Of a DNA stretch of 64,000 nt, positions 56,363-64,000 are shown piece after piece. The notes under the pieces are model-generated. The model was not told the origin of the DNA, searched no databases, and saw only the letters and a program-made list of their open reading frames with translations. This stretch comes from Leuctra nigra (lineage: Eukaryota; Arthropoda; Insecta; Plecoptera; Leuctridae), in contig OW203768.1 in the NCBI GenBank assembly GCA_934045905.1, positions 30,037,060 through 30,101,059 on the forward strand, given 5' to 3'. A program made the position numbers and the translations under genes. The stretch's first letter is position 1. Each line of letters opens with the position of its first letter.

Positions 56363-58025
56363 GTGGTTTCTACCTATCTTGGTGTCCGGCTTTGCTACGG
56401 ACTTGTGGTAGTTGAGGCTACTGGGGCGGGTGGTGGGGGGAGGGTAACGGAGTATTCCCCCTACCATTGTCACAGCCGACCAACAAAAGAAAGTAGATGG
56501 CAGTGGAAGCAATGTTGTGAATGATACAATCCAAGTTCGCAAGGGATGTTATGACAACTTGACATAATTTGGATGCTAAAATTCACAGCATTATATTGAT
56601 TATCCACCACCTTCTTCATGCACTCAAGCGTGGGTTATTCAATTAAAATAACAAACAATGGAACCGTTACGAGATTACGAATATGACATTATTTAACGTA
56701 TCTTTTTATTATTTTTCGGGAGATGTTATTTTTAATTGACTTGTAATTTTTATAGATTAAACGGATTGTATGCAATAGGGAAGTCTCTTGAAATTTTATT
56801 CTAGTTAATTTGTAAATATCAACACAAAAAACAATAACGAACACACTTATCACCAGCAAAATTAAAAATTTTAATTCATAAAAATCAAATTCAAATATCA
56901 TTGGTTATTTTGGCGGAACAACGGCATGCAATGAGAATCAGGATTGTGATGTCATTTCCAAGTATCCAACAATGTGTTACCATGGTGATTTCTTTGTTGC
57001 CATGGCGATATAGCAAATTGTGATGTCATTGCCAATTTTCCTGTTTTAAAATTGCAAGACATATATCTTATCTTTGTAAATTAATTTATTGAAAACTATT
57101 AATCTCACAACAAAAATAATATAAATACCATCTGTGTTCAGCAACATCTCAAGTTTCACAAAACAAATATTATTTTGAAATCTAATTTTAAGAAGACTTC
57201 CCTTGCAGTGATAATTGTAGGTAGGAAATTCATAACACATTTATATATTTCTAAAATGATTACATTTAATTTTCTAGACCAAATGGTAGCAAAAAGAGAA
57301 AAGAACGAACACTCTTTGAAATCTACAGAACCCTACCTCTTGCACAAAATACCTCTAGAAAACGCATTTACGACATGCAAGCAACCTTCAGATGAAAGGT
57401 TCCTGATTTTCTAAAAACGCTACCCTCATTCTTGTCTCCTCCTGTCACATAAACTTAATAGTTTATAACCCTAATTGTTTTGTTACAGAAGAATGGTTGT
57501 CCTTCAGTCATTGACAAAACATTTCACTTGTCGGCGTGATTAGTTGGAGACATGAGAGGGCGACAAAAATAATTCGGAGTGGTGGGTAAAAGTAACGTAA
57601 AACAGTCAAAACCAAACCAGGTACTGACTTTATGGAGGGTCTAGTTGGAGCAGAGCTCTTAGCCAGGGATACAATGCAAAGAAGGGGAACGAGAATTGAA
57701 ATATTAATTAGAAATAAGTTAATTAATTGATTCGGGGAGAACCCATGAAAAAATTCAATTTTAGCAATTTCGAATCATAAAACTTTAAGAGAAATTACTT
57801 CTGTCATGAATTAATATTGCTTTTATATAGACAAAAATTAATGCTGCTGCAGATAATTTGCTATTTGTGAAAAGAAAATGCGTGCTTTCCTCGTGATTGG
57901 TTTACATTATTTTACTAATGGGTGGAATAACCAAAGAGTTAAAAAGGTGGCAATATCCCCCCCCCCCCCCCCTCTCACCATGGCCAACGGACACGCTAGG
58001 ATTCAACAATCAATTTAGACATTTT
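56363..58025. other. Spacer without a gene
   Basis: A lone CACCACCTTCTTCATGCACT at about 56608 matches the subterminal repeat of the P-like element. A C run is at 57957-57972. Otherwise AT-rich with nothing recognised. Confidence 0.45.
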
Positions 58026-58193
58026 CAGGCAAATGCTGGAAAGGTACCCTATTAATAGGCCACGACCGCCTCCTTCCCACCTTCTATCCTCACCTACTCT
58101 TCACCATCATCTCCCAATCATCATCATAATCATTCATCTGTCACCATTAGCCTCGCTGCAGAACAGTGCGACGTTAAGCCCCAGACAAAAAAA
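58026..58193 (+). repeat. tRNA-derived SINE, 5'-truncated copy
   Basis: Starts in the body (CAGGCAAATGCTGGAAAGGT) and runs to GCGACGTTAAGCCCCAGACA and an A tail, closely matching 32770-32938. Confidence 0.85.
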
Positions 58194-58992
58194 TAAGTAT
58201 AAATTGGAGATGACGTTTTCACCTGCAATAATCAACCTTTTATTAACTAAAATCTAATTTATATTTCTTGGATAATCTGACGCTGGTATTCGTTTGCCAG
58301 TTTCATCACAACAATGGTGCCCGGCCATTGTTATAATTTTGTTTCATGGCAACAGCAACAATGACATCCCGATTATCCACGCGAGCTCAATTGGTCATTT
58401 ACGAATAAAATATTAGTAGTTCTACAACTCTCCTGAGAGTCACATGCTCATGAGTGGATTCCACTGGACCCCAAGCGACTCTATTTGATACTAAGTCTCG
58501 CAAATGGGCGTCGCATGGGTTCTGCCAGAGTTTCCATGCAAAGAAAGGAAAACAATCTTCCCCACAGGAGGCCAATTCTTGAGTTTTCATGTTTTGAAAC
58601 CATGTGTGTTTTCATTGTTTAAAACGTAAAAAAGTTGAAGGCTAAGCAATAGTTGTGATATAAATTTTACTTAAGTTGTTTGTTATGGCTGAAAAAGTAA
58701 ACTTGTGACTAAATCTAAAATAAATGTGTTTCTCCTTTTTCACAGCCCTATGGAAACACGAACATCAAAATAAAAAAGTGCATCTAATATGTTTCCTGCC
58801 AGAAGTGGCTCTATCACGTATCGCTTATTTGTTCGAATAACCAATAAAACATTTTATTTCTTTGCTTGATGTGTATGTGTATCAAGCAAATAATTTTTGC
58901 TTTAATTTCATATTATGTACTTATTTTGATGTAAATAAAAATAAAAATAAATTAAATTAAATACTAATGTGTACATATTATTTGCCTAGTGC
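58194..58992. other. Spacer without a gene
   Basis: AT-rich. Nothing recognised. Confidence 0.5.
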
Positions 58993-58999
58993 TTAGGAC

Positions 59000-59767
59000 C
59001 TAGGATTATAACTCCACTGTCGTGGGGATAGGCGACATGGTGACGTCACCCACGTTATTCAAATGGCAAGCTTTATTTTGATCTTGGCGCCCGTTGGTAG
59101 CAGAGCGCCTAGCGTAATTTCTCCGCACTACCTGAGATCAACATGGCGCCCTTTTTCTTTGCGTAAGGCTCGATAATAAGCTTATTCTTTTTTGCATATT
59201 TTCTTCATCGGCTGGCGTTGAAAAGTAATGTGTGCTATCGTAATATCTTCATGAAAGATCAAAGCAGAAACTGACGTAATTTCATTTGAGTGTATTTGTT
59301 TCTTTAGTTTTGTGCGAGAGTGTACAGTGTCGGCGTAGCCAGTGCGTATTCACAAGAAAAATGCGAAGTGGCAAAATGTCAGTTAGTTTCTTTTACATTT
59401 GCGTCGATTCGAGACATTAGACAGTTGTCCAACATGTTCTATCGTCTTCCTGACAGTTCAACGAAAAAATTGATGTTTTTATGTTGTATCTTTTTAAACA
59501 ATAAGAGCTGTTATGAGCTGTAAAAAAGATGGTAAATCACGGCTGAAATCAGGCAAACGCCCACATGTTGCACCAAACAGACCAAAAGTAGCTTGAATTA
59601 TACTGAAGACCTCTCAAGGCCAACAGCTGACACAGCGTAACGCTGATTGGTCGAAATATCTCGTTCGTGATTGGTCAGCGCTTTGTCGGCAATTCTTTTG
59701 AGACAGAACTTGTGAATACTAAACTGGGAAGACGCCTATCCCCACGACAGTGGAGTTATAATCCTAG
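59000..59767. mobile_element. 768-bp element with perfect 35-bp inverted ends
   Basis: The left end CTAGGATTATAACTCCACTG and the right end are exact complements for 35 bases, to GTCGTGGGGATAGGCG. TTAGGAC at 58993-58999 is repeated at 59768-59774, a 7-bp direct repeat. The interior has two frames of about 60 codons without known features. The superfamily is not assigned. Confidence 0.8.
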
Positions 59768-59995
59768 TTAGGACTTTGGAATGCTATGTTAAATCGGTGG
59801 GTTGGTTTAACAGCAGGATTGGTTCTAGGATTGTCATATTGTGCTGCTGCCATGCTAATCAAGTCTTAGGGCCGGTCTTTCAATCAGGGTCGGCGCCAGG
59901 AATTTTTGCTTGGGTGGGCAGAGGGCGGCGGGCAATAATTTTGGGTGGGCAAACACATTTTCTGCTATATATCGGTATCAACACATGTGCTTACC

Positions 59996-61164
59996 TTAAT
60001 GAAGGGTAATTCTGCGATTCTGGTGCGCAGCGTCGAATCTCTTTACAACTTCTTCCAAATCAATGCTTTTGGATATTTGTTTTTCAACGTGAAGAATAGC
60101 TAAGTCCGAGAGCCTGCCATCACTCATTCTATTTCTCATATAGTTTTTAAGCCGCCGCATGCAGGAGAAGGTTCGTTCACAGGAAGCACTTGATGCGGGG
60201 ATAGTAATTCCAATCACGATCAGTTTATAGGTCTCACTGAAAGCATCGCGGTATTTCTCGAGCAGTTTAACAAGGTCTAAAAGAGATTTTATTTCGATAT
60301 TATTATCGGCCTCATATTTCTTTACAATTTTAGGGATGAGCTTTACTTCGGCTGACATTGAGTCCATATCACACGCGTAGTGATTCGCCAACTTTGTCAT
60401 TTTTTCAATGTTCAGAAAGTCCTTATTGCGTGGATGGAGGGCAGTGACACCATTCAATATTCCACCGTTGTCGGCAAATCGAGTCTTCATTTCTTGTAAT
60501 ATTCTGTCCAAGACAGGAATGAACAGTGTAGTTCTATATTCAGATTCGCTGTCTGGACGATGGTGTTCGCTGTGAGCCATGTCGTCAGTTAATATAATCT
60601 TTTGCAGGTGAGCAGGCAATCGTCGAACTCGGCCCCTTCGCGACGTGATTGACGTAGTCGCCGCCGAATCAGTGTCGATGTTGTTTTTATTTGCTATTGA
60701 CAGTGCCTCATTCCACATAGTATGGAAGCTGGTTTCTGGAGTGTCCCTCATATCCTGAACTACACTTTGCACTGCCTCAATTACGTCTAGGCCCGTAGAT
60801 AAGTCGCAATTGACATTTTGCAGTTGGTCGGACGCTCCTTTCAGGATTCCCAAAACGCTATGGAATAAGCAAATGTTTATCAGGAATTCCATGTCCAATT
60901 GCAAGAGCAGTCCTGTAGCTTGAGACGAACGATCATCATGACTTGTAGAAATAATTGTAAGCGTTACCAAAACCGCCGAAAACAGACTTTTGATAGCCAC
61001 ACAAGCTGCTACCTGGCACGTCCATCTTGTATCACACAATTTCTTTAGTTCGGTTATTTTACCACCTGATCGAATTTCTTTTTGGACTTCCAAAAATTTT
61101 GAGTGTGTTGCAGAACCGGAAAGAAACACATATAAATCTTCCAAGAGCTTAAATAAGTTAGATG
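59996..61164 (-). CDS. hAT transposase, C-terminal half (hAT dimerisation domain)
   Basis: Continues the same protein after the frameshift: SNLFKLLEDLYVFLSGSATH, then CDTRWTCQ, an alpha-helical insertion, and near the end PASSASCERTFSCMRRLKNY with the candidate catalytic Glu in CERTFS and the dimerisation motif through MSDGRLSDLAILHVE. It has no ATG of its own at the start; the open frame simply begins here (TTG at 61144), which supports one original gene of about 876 codons. It ends 111 bp from the element terminus. As it stands the two halves cannot be made as one protein without a frame change. Confidence 0.85.
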
Positions 61165-62625
61165 CACTCTTACCGATTTACAAACGTCCACGATAACTAA
61201 ATTTAGTTTGTGATTAAAACAATGCACATAAATAGCCTGTGGAACGCCATCTGGACCCTCTCTAAACAGCTGTTGCACTCCGTTGACACGGCCACTCATA
61301 ACGCTTGCTCCGTCGTACGTTTGTGCTACGCAGTTCTTCACGTCAATTGAGCTTCTTATCAATGCATTCTTAATGTATGCGAGAAGTGAACGAGCATTGA
61401 GTGAACTTGCACTCTGATAGCCAAGAAAACGCTCGTAAACCGCACCTCGGAGGTAGTAACGAATCACAATTGATAATTGTTCTGTCTTTGAAATGTCCTT
61501 ACTTTCATCTGCCATGATTGCAAAGTATTGTGCTTCACGCACTTCGCTGCCAATTCTTTCAATTACCATACTTGACAACAAATGAAATATTTCATTCTGA
61601 ATCGAGTGGTGAGTGTATTTTGCGATTTGAGGTCTGTCTTCAATTTTTTTCCTAACCACCGCGCTGTGTTTCGCCAAAAGTGACAAAGTCTCTAGAAAGT
61701 CACCCCTGTTGTCACTCGATGTACTTTCATCATTGCCTCTTTGTGCTTTACCTTGCACGGCAGTGTGTAGGAGGCAGTCAATCACCACTTTCATGTACTC
61801 CACATTTTCCTTCACAAACTCGGCATAGCCATCGCTCATTTGGGCAGCCACTGATTTTCCACCTTCCGATGTTGCTTGTTTGAAGTTTATTAGGCTTGTT
61901 TGGCATAATAAATGGTTTTGGCTACATTCATGTTTTTTAAATCCTGAGTCATTTTCTAAAGCTCTTTTCCAATTCACAAATCCTTCCGATTTAAATGCAA
62001 GCATTGAAGTGTCCAATGAAAAGTGACGGCACGGAAAACAATACGATACATTTGAACTTACACTATATTCCAACCAGGGAAATCTCGTGTACCACACCGA
62101 TTTAAAACTTCGCCAATCTTTACCGAACTTCGTAGTAGGGAAATGTGGGAGTTTCGGTTGAGTGGGGCCAGCCAGCTTGGATTGCGACAGATCACATGGT
62201 CCAGGAAGAGCTTGCGAATCTTGAGACGTAGAAATTATAGGTGCTTCTTGTACTGAAACTAATTGTTGCCCAGAAGATGCACGTCGTTTCTCAATCCACG
62301 TTCCATAGTCTTCATTATCACTTCCACCTGACCCGTCATTGTCACTGTCAAACTCTTGATCACTCTCGATAAATACTATTTCGTCGTTACCGATCGAATC
62401 ACTGCCAGCGTCACTAGCACCACACGGATTGTTATCACTTTCATTATCAACGTCAATTGTATTAGCACCAGCTTTACGTTTGAAGTAACTTGGAATGCCA
62501 ACGCTATGAGCTGAAAGAACTCTCTTCTTGGACATTTTTATCACAACTGACTGGGCTTCACCAATACTGCTCACAAGCATGCTGACAGAGCATAGTCTTG
62601 CAGTTGCTGACATCATTGCGTACAT
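61165..62625 (-). CDS. hAT transposase, N-terminal half (zf-TTF, DUF4371; ZMYM1-like)
   Basis: Nuclear cut-and-paste transposase. Two starts are possible; the second (Met at 62535, MSKKRVLSAHSVGIPSYFKR) places a basic nuclear-signal-like SYFKRKA near the N terminus and is more like relatives. After an acidic, low-complexity region (about residues 55-110) comes a TTF-type zinc finger (WYTRFPWLEYS, CFPCRHFS, KKHECSQNHLLC; about 160-245). The DUF4371/RNase H core follows, with candidate catalytic Asp in MADESKDIS (373) and Asp in TYDGASVMSG (438), and the CxxH of VHCFNHKLNLV. The frame is right up to about 61165, where relatives continue with ASNLFKLLEDLYVF; here one base seems to be missing and the frame runs into 40-odd unrelated codons before a stop near 61054. 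Confidence 0.88.
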
Positions 62626-63068
62626 AAATACCCTCTCTAGCCAGTTTATGCACGTCTGAATGAAAATGAAACCTCAGCTAGAAACACAAACAAGAAACCT
62701 AAGAACACTAGATTCTATCTGAGTAAGCAAAGCACGGAGCATGAGCAGTTTCATGCAACGCAATTGTAAAATGTACCATACTATTTAATAATTTACTCTT
62801 ATTATTAAAAATTAAAATATTTATTTATAATTATACCATAATAATTTTTCGGTGGGCAGAGGGTGGGCAGGAGACTTTTTTGGGTGGGCGCGCGCCCACC
62901 CGCGCCCACCCCTGGCGCCGTCCCTGCTTTCAATACTCCGCTAAAGTCTCAATTAGCTGTTAACATTTAGTTACCACAAAACTCAGTCATTCAATTGGTT
63001 GTTGCCATGACGATACAGTCCTAATCAACCGCTTAAAAGTTAGCAGAGTATTGAAAGACCAGCCCTTA

Positions 63069-63660
63069 ATCAACTGTTTAAATGTAACCGAGCATTGAAA
63101 AGTTTCACTATGTTAGATAATTATAAGCTCTAAAGATTTAGTTTTTCGGCAATTTTAAAACTGCCGAAAAATTGCTCATCTATTGAAGTAGGTACCTATT
63201 TAATTTTCTCTTTTTATTTGAGCTATAACCATTTTGTTGTCCTGTCAATTGTATTCGAATCCCCCCTTGCATTTATTTTTGATTCCTACTCTAGCAAAAT
63301 CACTTTTATTGAAGAACAAATAATAATATGCATTGCAGAAATTTAAAATTTTCGAATAAATCCTAAGAATTCGTGAAGAAAAATGCATACTTTTTGAAGT
63401 TCATTGGAATATTTCACGGCTTACTACTGTCAAAAGTTTCGAAAACATCGAAAACAATACGATAATGCGTATTGTTTATAATTTCCTTGGAAACGGAGCG
63501 GCCTAGTTTGAAGTGGTTAGTCGCAAGCTAATATCCAACAGGAATCTTCATTTTATACTAAGCAGGCGATCTGTGTCATTTCATTTTGGGTTCCGATACA
63601 CATCTATGACATGGACAGGGATGCGAGAGCCGACGAGGTAATGTAAAATACAAACCAAAG
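63069..63660. other. Spacer without a gene
   Basis: AT-rich. Nothing recognised. Confidence 0.5.
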
Positions 63661-63664
63661 TTAA

Positions 63665-64000
63665 AGGTGACTAGCGCTCGGCCGTTTTAGAAAATTGAGA
63701 GAGAAAATTGTTGCGTGAGTGTTACTTTTACAGGATGTTCACATGATCAGTCTGATTGTATGTTAGTAGCACTTTTTCATTTTTGCTCATTGCATCGTTA
63801 ATTAGGCGCCGGTTATTCAACAAAACCGCGCAAAACTATGAAATTTGCGATACGATTGGAGACCAAACCCGTAAAACAATTGATCTCAAATTTTAATCAT
63901 GATTAGATGAAAGACAAACTTAGGGTTATCCCTTGGCACATTTTTGAAATTTAATTTTATACGGTACCCAGGGAGACAAGAAAATAGCTAATTTTTCACC
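63665..64000. mobile_element. TTAA-flanked MITE, second copy, cut by the window edge
   Basis: TTAA at 63661-63664, then AGGTGACTAGCGCTCGGCCG. It follows 55597-55930 closely in the same orientation with few changes. The right end lies outside the window. Confidence 0.8.

Larger units (their letters stand above)
59885..62926. mobile_element. Near-intact autonomous hAT element, 3042 bp
   Basis: The ends CAGGGTCGGCGCCAGG and (complement) CAGGGACGGCGCCAGG are inverted with one mismatch. CTTTCAAT at 59877-59884 is repeated exactly at 62927-62934. GGGTGGGC repeats lie next to both ends. It encodes one hAT transposase on the minus strand, broken by a single apparent base loss. Confidence 0.92.
59869..63065. 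mobile_element. Harbinger-type MITE, GTCTTTCAATACTC family, copy 2, split by a hAT
   Basis: Ends GGGCCGGTCTTTCAAT and ATTGAAAGACCAGCCC are inverted, and TTA at 59866-59868 recurs at 63066-63068. Removing the hAT and one copy of its duplication leaves 147 bp, which matches in complement the copy at 32522. Confidence 0.85.

Noticed and set aside
61145..61170. A 26-base intron (GTAAGAG...TTTAAG) in the hAT transposase
   Set aside because: Far below a workable intron length, and splicing would remove the ASNLFK stretch that belongs to the protein. A single-base loss explains the break better.

Overview
The window reads as repeat-rich, AT-biased nuclear DNA of an animal, most likely an insect (hemipteran is a guess). 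The reasons are a THAP/P-superfamily transposase with a short spliceosomal intron, a tRNA-derived SINE family, many MITEs with exact target-site duplications (TSDs), GTAGGTAC-type microsatellites, and a decayed eukaryotic proteasome-ATPase gene. I see no intact host gene, no rRNA and no functional tRNA. Almost all open frames under about 130 codons look like chance frames in repeats or AT-rich spacer.

Layout. 1-19 kb is mostly single-copy-looking spacer with small MITEs, SINE copies and long poly-C/poly-G tracts. 19-23 kb holds a short hAT-type element, palindromic elements and a tandem repeat. 23.8-30.1 kb is one large structure with long inverted arms, one arm expanded into an array of about 11 units; inside it lie a 1.1-kb element with apparently identical 198-bp inverted arms, a 930-bp hAT element and a young Harbinger-type MITE. 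30.2-37.1 kb is a second large inverted-arm structure holding a nest of at least four elements. 39.5-49.7 kb is a TTA-flanked element split by a 9.65-kb transposon that encodes an apparently complete P-element/THAP9-like transposase (two exons, 887 aa) and carries a dead fragment of the 26S proteasome ATPase gene PSMC4/Rpt3. 50-59 kb is a dense row of short non-autonomous DNA transposons, most with readable TSDs. 59.9-62.9 kb is a nearly intact autonomous hAT element (DUF4371/ZMYM1-like transposase, one frameshift) inserted into a 147-bp Harbinger-type MITE.

How the parts relate. The two transposase genes are the only long coding regions. The P-like element shares its terminal CAGTGGCGTGC and 8-bp TSD length with a 2.28-kb non-coding element at 33-35 kb, so one may mobilise the other. 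Nesting gives a relative order of insertions at several points. Coordinates of element ends come from matching TSDs read by eye; identities were not computed.
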